The notes: generated by a model from the letters alone, not told the origin. Positions 32,923-44,147 are shown, numbered from the stretch's first letter. The stretch is DNA of 64,000 nucleotides from Persicaria tinctoria (GCA_037127255.1 JBANSL010000004.1:620001-684000), one strand, 5' to 3'. Made by a program: numbers and translations.

Positions 32923-32927
32923 CTTTG

Positions 32928-33449
32928 TCAGTCGATGTGACTGATGTGACGAAAGCTGGCGAAAGGGGATATTCGTTCCGCTGCCTATGCCGGTTCCGGC
33001 GTCCGGCACCTGCCGATCTGGGACGCCAACACCGTCAAACTCACCTGCCGGTCTAGGACTCCGGCTCTGCCACCGTGCATATGGCGATACGACCGCCGTG
33101 CAAATAGCAGGCCCGTACTTTTGAAACAACGAAATGAAGATTGAACAGAACCTTGCTGTCATTTTGCTAATGCTAAGTGTCTATTACATTTGCAAGTTGA
33201 AACATGAAACAACAAATTAAAGATTGTTGTCATTATGCTAAGTGCCCATTACATTTTTGTTTAATAATTTACATAAATTTTAACAAAATTAAAATTGCTT
33301 GAAATATATATGTAGTATTTATAGCATATAATAAATGCACAAATTTATAAAATAGATGAGCCGTTGGGGTTAGAGTATAAATTTTTTATAGACTTTAATA
33401 CTTTTTGCTCCATTTTAGAGAATTTTTAGAGAAACTGTTGGGGATACTC
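32928..33449. repeat. Outer part of the MULE right arm
   Basis: Continues the arm interrupted by element C. Inverted GGCAGAGCCGGAGTCC-type phrases (32990-33110) match the left arm. Two copies of a GTCATTxTGCTAA...AAGTGxCxATTACATTT phrase lie at 33160-33260. The likely terminus is GATACTC at 33443-33449. Confidence 0.6.
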
Positions 33450-34564
33450 TGAGATTTGATGGATGTGATAATATCATATTCAAAGGCCGTAAGTAATTAT
33501 TGTGTACGTACAGTACAAAAATGGGATATGTCGAGGAATACTGAATACATACATGAGAATAAGATAATCCTGAATTGAATTGTGTGCATATGTACGTACA
33601 TAAGTTAACAATGACTTGAATGAGTCGGCCCTGGATTATATTTAAGATCATTTGCATAACTAGACTTTTTTTTACTTCGTTAAAATGTCACCGCTTTTGG
33701 GAGAATTACAAATATAGCATAGGGATGTATTTGTGCAAAATAAAAAAATGATTTGGGCAGCCGGTTGAAGGTGAAAAGTGAACAGAGGAGAAAGAAACTC
33801 AGATTCCACGTGTCACTTTAAACTGGAACCCAGATTTTCCGTGTCATTCAAACTTAAACATCATGTCACCTAAACTTAAACACCATGTCACCCAAAATGA
33901 AACTGGAACCCAAATTCCCCTTCCTTTTTATACCCGTTTTATTTCTTTCTTTTTTCTCCAAGCTCTCGGCCGTGTCACTTTGTTTGATTTTAAAGTTTCA
34001 CATTTCTGAGTATGTCTGTCAATTTGTTTAGAAAATCACCAATGCCACCTATTTGTATGGCCTTGTCACATAAAAGAATGCATTAAATGTCAAGTCAACT
34101 TAGTCTTTAAACTGGAACTCGGATTTTCCGTATCACCCAAACTTAAACGCCGCGTCACCTTAATTTTAAACGTCATGTCACCCAAAATGAAATTGAAACT
34201 CAGTACATGCATTTTTTCCTTTTCAGTTTTTCTTTTTATTTTTTTCTCTATCATTTAATGCTTCACTTTTTTTTTTCTTTTCCCTCCCCCCCCCTCCCCC
34301 CTAACTCCTAAAACCGGTGCCCATGACTTGCACATTTGTGCAATTTTTGGCCAAACCGGATCATATGTGCTAAATTTTAAGAGCTAGAGCTAAAAATGTA
34401 AAGTTTTTTTTTTGGGGGCTATCTATGACCATTCTCTATATTTAGCTAAACAAATTAAGATAGATACTGGGTGTGTATGAGTGTTGAAATAAACACATAA
34501 AAATTAAGTAGAAACACCTAATTATTTTATAAACAGGTAAAAAGGTTGTATGGGGTACAAAAAA
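33450..34564. other. Intergenic DNA with a 95-bp direct duplication
   Basis: The segment 33815-33912 is repeated at 34108-34205. It is built from TTTAAACTGGAACxCxGATTTTCCG, CATGTCACC and CCAAAATGAAA words. In each copy ATGTCAC recurs at short intervals. No gene. Confidence 0.6.
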
Positions 34565-35510
34565 ACATGAAAAAACATTTTAAAAAATGAGTTAAAAAAT
34601 AAGCTCCTTTTTAGGAATTCGGATCCTCTCCTTATATTAGGAGGCCTAATAGGTTAATCTCCACCGTCCAAAATATTTAATGGCCAAGATTATCCAATTC
34701 CCTTGATTTTTTTTTTTTAAAAAAAAAAACAATTAAACCCCACCATCTTCTTCCCCCATCCGCAGCCGCTCTCCTGCCCACCGGCCTCCTTGCCATGTTC
34801 TGTACTTAAATAGAAGCAAAAATCAAGCTTCAAATTTTTAAAAGCGCAGGAAGCAAAATGTAAAATGACGAACATCGAAATTGACAAAAATCGGTACCAA
34901 ACCGGAAATTTTATTAAATCAAACCCACAAATCTAGAACTGGAACTGGCGCTTGAATGCAATACCAAGAGCTTCAATGACATCCCTAAATTCAGTTCCAA
35001 AGAGGTTTGCGGAGTGAGAGCGTTTAAGCCCATTGTTCAATTTTGAAATTCAATCAACACACAAAACTCAACACAGCCGAGTACTCACGTATCCTGAATT
35101 TTGATTTAGGACTATAAACTCAATAACAAAGATTTGGGAAAAAAAAACTATCAGTAATTACTAGTTACTAATTGCCCAATTTTGATTTACCAACTCAGCT
35201 GGCCTCACCGACGGCTGCCGCCGCCGACCAAGTTATGATGCGATGAGAGAGGGGTCAGAGGAGGAAGGGGAGACAGTCAGACAGAGGATTTGGCTCCGTT
35301 TGGTTAGAAACTACCGATGGGAAAGAAGATGATGGGCAATTTTTTTTTTTTTTTTTTTGTTAATCAATAGTTGGATAATCTTGACCATTAAATTTTTTGG
35401 ACGGTAGAGATTAATCTATTAGGCCTCCTAATATAATGAAAGGATCTGGATTCCCTTTTCGGTGCTTTTTTTAGGTGTTTATTTTCTAAAAGACGTTTTT
35501 ACATCTTTTC
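34565..35510. mobile_element. Inverted-repeat element (MULE-like), about 0.9 kb
   Basis: Arms of at least 95 bp: GGATCCTCTCCTTATATTAG then GAGGCCTAATAGGTTAATCT near 34620-34660, matched inverted at 35400-35445. The match extends outward more weakly. The interior is AT-rich with one GC-rich patch (34745-34790) and a T23 run at 35340. Outer limits are approximate and no target duplication was confirmed. A relative lies at 58025-58848. Confidence 0.7.
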
Positions 35511-36911
35511 TTTTATCTTATTTGATTTGAAAGTACCACAATACCCTTAATAACAACCAAATAAACCCCACTTTTTTACAAATAAATTGTCTTTCTCCTC
35601 ATACGGAGATTATCTTATTATTTAAATTTGTAACTACTTTTACCAACAGTTTATAAATTTTACTCTGTTTATAATTTTAGTCAATTTATTAACCCCGTCC
35701 GATACGAACCGACTATCACTTATCAGTACGTGCTTCTTAATTCCAAGTTCCAACCCCTTCTAATTGTGTACTGCATTCCCTAACTTCTCTCCCAATTAAT
35801 AATTAAAAGATCCATTCACAGATTTCTAATAATTAATATGTGTAATGCTTTTCAGATTTCTGCTGCCTGATCGAGATCTATAATATAAGATCATCCGCAA
35901 CAGAGATGCGCCCGAATCAAAATGGGGTGACAGCTCACCAAAGTGGCTGAGATGGAGGAAAGAGAAAATTATGATCCGCATGAACGACGCTGGCAGATGA
36001 TGCGAATCAAAAAGGGAGAACACACCTTTTTCAATTTTTTTTATTTGTATTGGAACAAAACACGGTCGTTTTGGTGGGTAGAAGCAAGAGGGAAGGGAGG
36101 TGGTGGCGCCTTCTTATTGGTTGGGTTTCAGCAGATGAGAACGTGCTATGTGTCAAATATTTTAATTGAATTAAAATCCTTATTTTACTCATAAATAAAA
36201 TTTTAAAAAAATAATAAAAATTATTTTTGAAAATGATTTATTTTTCTCTACCCAATGACACCCATTTTGTATATATTTAGAAGAAGAAAAAATTTCACTA
36301 AGTTTACCATATGTTAAAGATTTTTAGTCACATAAACAACATTAACTTAAATCAACGTAAACTTACACCATAAAAATACATAAATTTGAACATTAAAATT
36401 AGTATTGGGTTACACATAGTTAGTCTTATTTTGTTGTTTCCGTGTTTTTTCGGTGTATCAAGTTAATAAAATATTTATAAATTTAATCGTATGCCTTTTT
36501 TATTTTAATGATATGTATTAATATTAATATTAATAATATCATTAACAGAATTTTTTAAGTAAAATAAATCAACATTTAGGTTAATAAATATAAAAAAGTG
36601 TAAAGTGAGCTTTGATTCGCACGACTCTTTATTGTGGATGAAAAATTTAAAAAGCTGAAAAATTAGTGGAAGATTGCAGTGGATCAAAATTTTGCCTTAA
36701 AAATTTATTTTTTAAGTAAAATAAATCAACCGGCATAGGCAGTGGATCAAAATTTTGCCTTAAAAAGGCCAACTGAAGATTGCAGTTTTATTTCTCAACA
36801 CGTACTGCTTGTTTTGCTTGCATTTATACTTGTACTCTACAATATTACTGCTTCTTATCACCCATGGGATGGGCCCTTTCATTTTTTTTTAAAATACCTA
36901 TTGGAGGGAAG
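35511..36911. other. AT-rich intergenic DNA
   Basis: No gene recognised. A GCAGTGGATCAAAATTTTGC phrase occurs twice (near 36676 and 36740) and AAGTAAAATAAATCAAC twice (36556 and 36714), a local duplication of about 60-160 bp. Confidence 0.5.
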
Positions 36912-36921
36912 CATTTGGAAA

Positions 36922-37381
36922 CGCGTTTCCTATATACACCGCAAATACTTCGTCGGATCCAACGTTGTAGGAACGTTGGATTAGACGTTGTTAATTTCAC
37001 TTATCGGATTTTATAACAACGTTGAATTTGACGTTTTACAACGTCAAATTGAACGTTGCTATAATACGGGTAAGATCGGGCCTAATATAAGATATTTAAA
37101 AAAACAATTTTTTTTTTATTTGCAACGTCCTTTTGGACGTTGTTTTTTTTTTTTTTTTTTTTTTTTGGTGAGTGTGTGTGGGTGGGAAATTTTATTTTTT
37201 ACCCTACCAACGTCGAATCCGACGTTGTTAGCCCGGTTCGGCCCGATCCGATCCTTCACTTCACATATTACAACGTTAGATCCGACGTTGCTAAAACGTT
37301 AAATCCAACGTTGCTAAAACGTCAAATTCGACGTTTCATTAGCAGCGCTAAACGCGGATTTACGGTGTATATAGGGAGACC
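36922..37381. mobile_element. 460-bp transposon with 10-bp target duplication and nine ACGT palindromes
   Basis: A perfect direct repeat CATTTGGAAA lies at 36912-36921 and 37382-37391. Inside it, inverted ends share CCTATATACACCG, then AAATxCxxCG. A 9-10-bp duplication suggests the Mutator superfamily. The interior contains nine near-identical 17-18-bp palindromes AACGTY-N6-RACGTT, at 36961, 36972, 37018, 37040, 37124, 37209, 37272, 37295 and 37318. The last three are exactly 23 bp apart. A T24 run lies at 37143. It has no coding capacity. Confidence 0.85.
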
Positions 37382-37391
37382 CATTTGGAAA

Positions 37392-37558
37392 ATACCCACA
37401 AATCATCTGTCAAGTGTATACCCCACCCATAAGGCCATAAGGCCATAGGGCTCTACCCTCATTAATTCCAAAACCCTTGATAAGACTTTTGTGCAATTCA
37501 GATTATTGGAGCCTCTTCATTAGAATCATTACCACCAATTTCTACATAATGTACAGTA
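37392..37558. other. Short intergenic segment
   Basis: Between the palindrome element and the copia LTR; nothing recognised. Confidence 0.5.
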
Positions 37559-37890
37559 TGTTAGAATTACAATTGAGGATCAAGCTTACACACACACACA
37601 ACTCACATACACCAGCAGTTACACTCGGACACAAGGAGAACAAAACACAGCACACATTCAACAATAGCCTCACCCCTTTCATTGATTAGAAAACTGAATA
37701 CATACCCCTTACAATTGATAACTGCTCTACCACTACTTCGAGCACTAAACCACTAACACAACTGCATAACTGCAGTCTTACAAAACCCTTAAACACACAC
37801 TTTCTAACTGTCAAACTAACAGCTAGTCCTACTTACATTATAACTAACTTGCTAAGCTAACACAACATAGAATTTGATTACATTTTAACA
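37559..37890 (-). repeat. 3' LTR of the young copia element
   Basis: 332 bp, identical to the 5' LTR except near 37688 (G/A) and 37747 (A/C). Confidence 0.96.
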
Positions 37891-40800
37891 CCACCCCTTA
37901 ATTCCAATTCTCTCACTCCAATCTTCTCCAAGAAGAACATATGCTTAGCACAACTCAGGGACTTGGTGAACAAATCAGCATGTTGCTCATTTGTTCCACA
38001 AAATTTCAGCTTCACCTTGTCTTCTGCTACCAGTCTCCTTATGAAATGATGTTGCACATCTATGTGCTTTGTCCTGGCATGAAATGCAGGATTCTTGGTC
38101 ATTGCTATGGCTGACTTGTTATCACACCACACTTCCACTGCTTCTGTGTGATCACAACCCACGTCTAGCATCAGCTTCTTTAACCACAGAGCTTGTCTCA
38201 CAGCTGCTCCAGCTGCCACATACTCAGCCTCAGATGAAGACAAGGCCACAGTGTCCTGTTTCTTTGAACTCCAAGTCACTGCCCCTGAACCTAGCCCAAA
38301 CACTGTGCCAGATGTACTTCTCCTGTCATCCAAGCAGCCTGCCCAGTCACTATCAGTGTAGCCCACTAACTTGAACTCCTTGACACTCTCATACCATATG
38401 CTAAATCTGAGAGTTCCTGCCACATTTCTTAGTATCCTCTTAGCAGCACCTAAGTGTTGCTTTGTAGGATATATTGTGCATGTACCTCGAGACCACACTT
38501 ACACTATAGGCTATATCAGGCCTTGAGTGTGTAAGATAATTCAAGCCTCCAACAAGGCTTCTGTACATCTTCTGATCAGCTGGCTCAGTTCCATCACTTC
38601 TCTGCAGCTTCTCATTCAAATTCATGGGTGTTTGAGCTATAAGACAGTCCTCCATTTTAAACTTCTTCAACATATCCCTTGCATATTTCTCTTGACACAA
38701 GAATATGCCTTCCTTTCTTTGCTTCACTTCTAGCCCAAGAAAGTACTGTAACAGATGCAAATCAGTCATTTCAAATTTGCACATCATGGCTTGCCTGAAC
38801 TTTTCTAGCATATCTGGTGAGGAACTAAAATAGATTATGTCATCAACATATAAGCGTACCACAAGCCAGTCCTTGTTCTTCTTTTTCACTTACAAGGTGG
38901 GCTCATTCTCACTTCTTTCAAAGCCATTCTTCAAGAAGAACTCATCAATTTTACTATACCAAGCTCTTGGAGCTTGTTTTAAGCCATAGAGTGCCTTTTT
39001 CAGCTTGTACACCTTCCCCTCCTCACCAGATTTGACAAAACCTTGAGGTTGTTCCACAAACACTTCTTCTTGCAATTCACCTTTGAGAAAAGCAGACTTC
39101 ACATCCAGCTGAAAAATTGGTAAACCCCACTGTGCTGCTAGAGCCAATACCACTCTAACTGTTTCAAGTCTAGCTACTGGTGAGAAAGTTTCTTCAAAAT
39201 CCACTCCCTCTTGTTGTGCATACCCCTTTGCTACCAGTCTTGCCTTGTACTTCTGAACACTCCCATCTGTGTTATACTTGGTTCTGAATACCCACTTCAA
39301 ACCTATCAAGTTCTTATCTGAAGGTAAGCTAACCAGCTCCCAAGTATCATTCTTCTGTATGCACCTCATCTCCTCATTCATTGCCAATTGCCACTGCTTT
39401 TCAGTCTTAGCATATTCATAACCTTCTGGATCAGATGCAAGCAAAGCAAAGTCACATCTCACACTTCTATCATAGACGTCTGCCAATGATCTAAACTTCC
39501 TAGGAGGTGACTCATCTGATGAGCTTGAGGGAGATGAGTGACTACTGCTTGAAGCACTTGACTGATGCACTGGAATTGCTGGTGAGCCTTGACTATGAAC
39601 ATCATCATCCATACTGTCAGTCTCACATTCAGTGCTTGAACTATCCACAACCATAGGCTTACTTGCACTTGAGTTAGCTGTATCATTTTCCCATTTCCAT
39701 TCACTTTCTTCATCAAAAATCACATTCCTACTTATGACAATCTTGCCACTTGTAGGATTATACAGCTTATATGCTTTTGACTGTGAAGCATACCCTATAA
39801 AAACACATTTCTCAGCCTTATCATCAAGCTTCTGTCTCAAATTCACCAGTGCATATGCAATGCATCCGAACACTCTCAGATGACCCACTCCTGGCTTCTC
39901 TCCTCTCCACACTTCATGTGGAGTCATGCCCTGCACAACTTTAGTTGGTGAGATATTCAGCAAATACACTGTTGTTGCTACAGCTTCACACCAAAGTGTA
40001 TTAGGAACATTCTTTGCTTTCATCATGCTCATTGCCATCTCTACCACTGTTCTATTCTTTCTCTCAGCCACTCCATTTTGCTCATGAGTGTAGGGTGCAG
40101 TCATCTCTCTTCTAATTCCATGCTCATCACAGAAGTTACAAAATTCAGTTGAAAGAAACTCTCCACCTCTGTCTGTCCTTAGTGCCTTCACTTTCTTTCC
40201 CAACCGATTCTCAGCAAACACCTTGAACTTTTTAAAGTTCACAAAGGCCTCTGACTTGAGCCTCAAGAATGACACCCAACTTAGCCTGTTGAAGTCATCT
40301 GTAATGAGGAGAAAATATTTGCTTCCTCCCATTGACTCAACTTGCATAGGACCACAAAGATCTGCATGGAGTAGCTCTAGGCACTCACTTGCTCTCCAAG
40401 CTGAACCACTAGGAAAGGAGCCTCTGAACTGCTTTCCATAGACACACCCTTCACAAAACTCTAGATCTTCAATATTAGGCAACCCATGAACCATGTCCTT
40501 GGTGCTCAACATCCTCATACTCTGAACATTCAGATGCCCATATCTTTGGTGCCACAGCTGTGTTTCATCACCTGCTTTAGCAGTCATTGCACTGCTCATA
40601 TTTGAAGCAAGATCAAGTGGGAACATCCTGTTCTTGGTCATTGATACACTTACTACAATGTGACCACTTTTCTTTTCTCTGATCACACAAGAATCATCAT
40701 CAAATAAGAGAGAATAGCATGTCTGTTGTAATTGCCCAACACTTAGCAGATTATGAGCTAGACCTGGTACAAACTGCACATCAGTCAAGACCTGCACACT

Positions 40801-41994
40801 TCCTTGCACAGTTTTGATTGCTATAGGCCCTTTGCCTTCAACTTGCAATACTTTGTCATCACCAAGTCTTACTCTACTCTTCTTTGACTCGTCAGGCTCT
40901 TTAAACAACTTCCTAGAGCTAGACATGTGATTAGAGCATCCACTGTCTAAATACCACATGTCTTTCATGGAGTCTGCAGTTGAGGTTAAGGCCATGAACA
41001 ACCTATCCTCACTTCCCACATTCTCAGAGTAATTTGCAGGTTTGCTTTAATTCTCTTGCTTGTCCCAACACTGAGCTTCTTTATGACCGTATCTCTTGCA
41101 ATAGTAACATTTGATGTTACTTTTATAGGATCTTGAATCACTGCCTTGTCCTCGGCCAGATTCTCTCCCTTGATCCCTTCCTTGCTCACTGCCTTGACCT
41201 CTTCCTTGTCCATTTGAACCTCCTCTTCCTTGACCTCTACCACCACGACCTCTCCAACTCCCTCTACCCCTACCTCTGTAGCCACCTCTGTGACCTCCTC
41301 TACTTGAAGAGTTGTCACCTTTACTCTTGGAAGTTTCTTTCTTAACTTGAAGCAACTTCTCATCTTTAACTTCACTACCTCTACTGAGCCTATCCTCATG
41401 AGCTTGTGGTGAACTGGCTAACTCTTCAAATCTGTAGGTAGAGAGATCTGTGGACTCTTCTATGGCAGCCACAACATGATCATACTTCTTTGTGAGACTT
41501 CTGAGCACCTTACTCACAACCTTCTCAGTGCTCACCTCCTCACAATAAGTTCTCATATGGTTCACCAACCCTGACACACGAGACAAGAAGGTTTGAACTG
41601 TTTCTTTCTCCTGCATATTCAAGGTTTCAAAGTCTTTTCTGAGAGCATGTAGCTTCACAATTATCACTTTCTTTTCACCCATATACTCTTGCTTGAGAAC
41701 TTCCCATGCTTGGTGAGAGGTTGTTGATGCTGCAATTCTTGGAAAGACTTCATCATCTAAAGCCGATTGAATCATGAACAAGGCCTTAGAATCTTTCTTT
41801 CTTTTCTCCCTTAACTGCTGGTCTGGCTCTGGAGGATCTGCATCCTCGAATCCTTGATCCACAAGGCTCCAATTCTCTTGAGATTTGAAGAGAGTGGTCC
41901 TCTTTAGACTCCAAAAGTGATAATTGATTCCTTTGAACATTGGCAATTGTGGATTGCCAACATTTCCACTCCCATTGTTCTGCATTTTGAGCAA
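37878..41994 (-). pseudogene. Copia gag-pol polyprotein, two in-frame stops and one frameshift
   Basis: From ATG 41994: a UBN2-like Gag region; an Arg/Gly-rich stretch; a CCHC knuckle (C-YY-C-KRYG-H-KEAQ-C) near 41085-41050; TAA at 41047-41049. In the same frame follow an aspartic protease ([11 protein letters not shown] near 40955), the GAG-pre-integrase motif ([10 protein letters not shown] near 40550), integrase (HADLCGPM near 40365, TDDFNRLSW near 40300, RTDRGGEF near 40175, [12 protein letters not shown] near 40075) and reverse transcriptase ([12 protein letters not shown] near 39235, [13 protein letters not shown] near 38975). A second TAA lies at 38890-38892, where Tyr would be expected. 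The YVDD box follows near 38850. A small frameshift near 38480 precedes RNase H (DSDWAG near 38365, SSSEAEY near 38240, HARTKHIDVQHHF near 38065). All domains are present in copia order. Three lesions make it inactive as it stands, though its RNA could still be copied in trans. Confidence 0.95.
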
Positions 41995-42088
41995 GACACA
42001 ATGAAATGTTCACACTTGTGTTTCCCTTTGTGTTTATGAACTCACACCACTCTTTCTCTGGACAGAACCCGATTGCAAACTCTTGTTT

Positions 42089-42100
42089 GCTCTGATACCA
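42089..42100 (-). other. Primer binding site of the young copia element
   Basis: TGGTATCAGAGC on minus, complementary to the 3' end of initiator tRNA-Met, two bases from the LTR. Confidence 0.95.
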
Positions 42101-42102
42101 AT

Positions 42103-42434
42103 TGTTAGAATTACAATTGAGGATCAAGCTTACACACACACACAACTCACATACACCAGCAGTTACACTCGGACACAAGGAGAACAAAACACAGCACACA
42201 TTCAACAATAGCCTCACCCCTTTCATTGATTAAAAAACTGAATACATACCCCTTACAATTGATAACTGCTCTACCACTACTTCGAGCACTACACCACTAA
42301 CACAACTGCATAACTGCAGTCTTACAAAACCCTTAAACACACACTTTCTAACTGTCAAACTAACAGCTAGTCCTACTTACATTATAACTAACTTGCTAAG
42401 CTAACACAACATAGAATTTGATTACATTTTAACA
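42103..42434 (-). repeat. 5' LTR of the young copia element
   Basis: Promoter-bearing LTR, transcribing leftward away from the MYB gene. Its outer (U3) end faces the MYB promoter. Confidence 0.96.
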
Positions 42435-42439
42435 CAGTA

Positions 42440-42869
42440 CAGTAATTCAAATCTTCCCCCCCCCCCCCCCCCCCCCCAACCCCAAATGTGAACTTCATAT
42501 TTCTCAAGTGTTACTGTTACTATAAGTTTTGCCTTTTGTAAAAGGTGGGGGAAAAAACAACAGGGGGGCTGACAGAGAATGCATAAGGGTGTGTACTCAG
42601 GTTCAATTCTTCCGATTGTGACTCTTGTATTGTACTGAGTATTGTATTATAAACATGAGGAAGCCAGCCACTTCATTTGCTCAACCTAGTTTCTAGTAAA
42701 TGCATATATGTATATAGCATATATATATATATAGAATTCGATTCCTTTGGAAGTTGAATACTCTTATTAAATTAGTGCAACGAAATTAAGGAGCACTATA
42801 TATGTAGAATAAAATTAGCAACTCAACAACATTAGAAGAATTAAGAAGATTGGATGATATCGATCCCAG
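42440..42869 (+). promoter_or_regulatory. Upstream region of the MYB gene
   Basis: Holds a C23 run (42457-42477), a purine-rich GGTGGGGGAAAAAACAAC near 42547 and TATA-like alternating AT at 42717-42734, about 140 bp before the start codon. All sequence further upstream is the copia element, so distal promoter elements have been displaced by 4.9 kb. Confidence 0.4.
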
Positions 42870-44147
42870 ATGGGGAGGCATTCATGCTGTTACAAGCAGA
42901 AACTGAGGAAAGGGCTTTGGTCTCCTGAGGAAGATGACAGGCTTTTAAGGCATATCACCCAACATGGCCATGGCTGCTGGAGCTCTGTCCCTAAGCTTGC
43001 AGGTTTGTTTTTTATTATCCAGATATATATACATAATACATATGATTGGGAGCTGAGCGAGTTGGTTATACGTAGCTAGAATATATTTACATACAGTACT
43101 GATACAGGGCTTGAAAGATGTGGGAAAAGCTGCAGACTAAGGTGGATAAACTACCTGAGGCCTGATTTGAAGAGAGGTGATTTCTCTGTTGAGGAAGAGA
43201 TCCTCATTATTCACCTCCATTCACTTGTTGGCAACAGGTACCTTACCTACTTCCTACTTCCTACTTCCATCCATCTAGCTACCTGTTAATTAACTGTTAA
43301 GGATCGGAAGAGACCCTCATTATATGTATATTTAGTCTTAACTCTTAATTTCAATTGCGCCTGCCTACCTAGTTTCAACTTTTCATTTTAATCAATCAAC
43401 CTGTAAGTTTTGTCAATTTATTTTTTTAATTTAAAAAAAAAAAACAGGTGGTCTCAGATAGCAGCACAGCTACCAGGAAGGACTGATAATGAGATAAAGA
43501 ACCTGTGGAACTCATGCCTCAAAAAGAAGCTGATGCAAAGAGGGATTGATCCCAACACCCACAAGCCCCTCCCTGCAGCAGCTGAGCCTGAGCCTGATCA
43601 GACTGAAATGGAAGACACCAATTGCAAATTGGCCCACAAGGGATCCACCTCGAGCACAAGCGATAAGGCGGCTGCAGAGGACTCATCACCAATTACATTA
43701 ATGGTTCATCATCACCCTTCCACTTTCAGTACTTCCACTGACAACATAATTAGTGATCAAAAATATGAATTCCCCAGAGTCAGAGTCACCTCCTTTGGTA
43801 TTGGTATTGGTATTGGTATTGGTGCTGTCGTCTCCTCCAAATCCAACAAGAACCACCAATTGATTAATTCTGCTTGCAATTTCCTGGCATCTCCTCCTCC
43901 TCCTCCAAATTCCTCCACCGTTCCAAGTCCAATAGCAGATAGCCATAATGATGAGTGGGGTTGGGGTTGGGGTTGGGGTTGGAGGAGCGGCGCAAAGGAA
44001 GCTCACAATATTCATGGACAGGATGAAATCCTCAACAACCCATTAAATCCAATGTTGGGCAACCAGGCCCATGCCCAGGCAATGGCATCATCATCACCTG
44101 TGGCTGTAGCATATGATGAGGATGAGCTGGAATGGATCATGAGGTAA
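42870..44147 (+). CDS. R2R3-MYB transcription factor, subgroup 13 (MYB61/MYB86-like)
   Basis: Three exons with GT-AG introns: 42870-43002, 43108-43237 and 43448-44147, giving 320 residues. This exon layout is the usual one for R2R3-MYB genes. The N-terminus [20 protein letters not shown] is typical. R2 has Trp17, Trp37 and Trp57; R3 has Phe70, Trp89 and Trp108. The signatures [23 protein letters not shown] and [13 protein letters not shown] point to subgroup 13 (MYB50/55/61/86 in Arabidopsis). The bHLH-interaction motif of R3 is absent, which fits that group. The C-terminal region is low-complexity with a Gly-Ile run (near residue 239) and a Trp-Gly run (near 293), both from hexamer repeats, and ends in an acidic EDELEWIMR tail that could be an activation region. 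Relatives bind AC-type promoter elements and steer secondary wall, lignin, mucilage and stomatal programmes. The frame is clean, so the gene is probably functional. The exact orthologue cannot be fixed by eye. Confidence 0.93.
43957..43982 (+). repeat. (GGGGTT)4 tract in MYB exon 3
   Basis: Four GGGG runs separated by TT on the coding strand, encoding alternating Trp-Gly. The pattern fits a four-tetrad G-quadruplex in the non-template strand and in the mRNA. Confidence 0.97.

Larger units (their letters stand above)
13071..33449. mobile_element. Large Mutator-like element locus with two nested Athila-like retroelements
   Basis: The left arm (13071-14240) and the right arm (27180-27425 plus 32928-33449, split by element C) are inverted relatives. 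The clearest match pairs left 14027-14085 with right 33050-33110 (inverted): CCATATCGCCATACGCACGG against TCGTATCGCCATATGCACGG, then GGACTCCGAGACCGGCA against GGAGTCCTAGACCGGCA. Termini are GAGCAAGTCCAAGAG on the left and the inverse of GAGTATCCCCAACAG on the right. Only a TGA triplet is shared outside, so the exact ends are provisional. The transposase gene runs inward from the left arm; a truncated gene runs inward from the right arm. Without the insertions the locus would be about 5.5 kb, though part has been deleted. Confidence 0.7.
37559..42434 (-). mobile_element. Nearly complete Ty1/copia retrotransposon with 5-bp target duplication
   Basis: Two 332-bp LTRs at 37559-37890 and 42103-42434 with TGTTAGAATT...CATTTTAACA ends. 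A perfect CAGTA duplication lies at 37554-37558 and 42435-42439. The LTRs differ at two visible positions only, which marks a recent insertion. The minus-strand primer site TGGTATCAGAGC (42089-42100) matches initiator tRNA-Met, the usual copia primer. The interior is one gag-pol frame broken by two stops and one frameshift. It sits 435 bp upstream of the MYB start codon in the opposite orientation. Confidence 0.97.

Noticed and set aside
13062..33452. TGA triplet outside both MULE tips as a target duplication
   Set aside because: MULEs normally duplicate 9-10 bp; a 3-bp match is easily chance. Listed ends are therefore provisional.
35943..36194. 83-codon plus-strand frame
   Set aside because: Low-complexity translation without a domain or gene structure.
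42870..43079. MYB as a short single-repeat protein ending in intron 1
   Set aside because: Splice sites at 43002/43108 and 43237/43448 restore a full R2R3 domain in frame, so the short frame is only unspliced exon 1.
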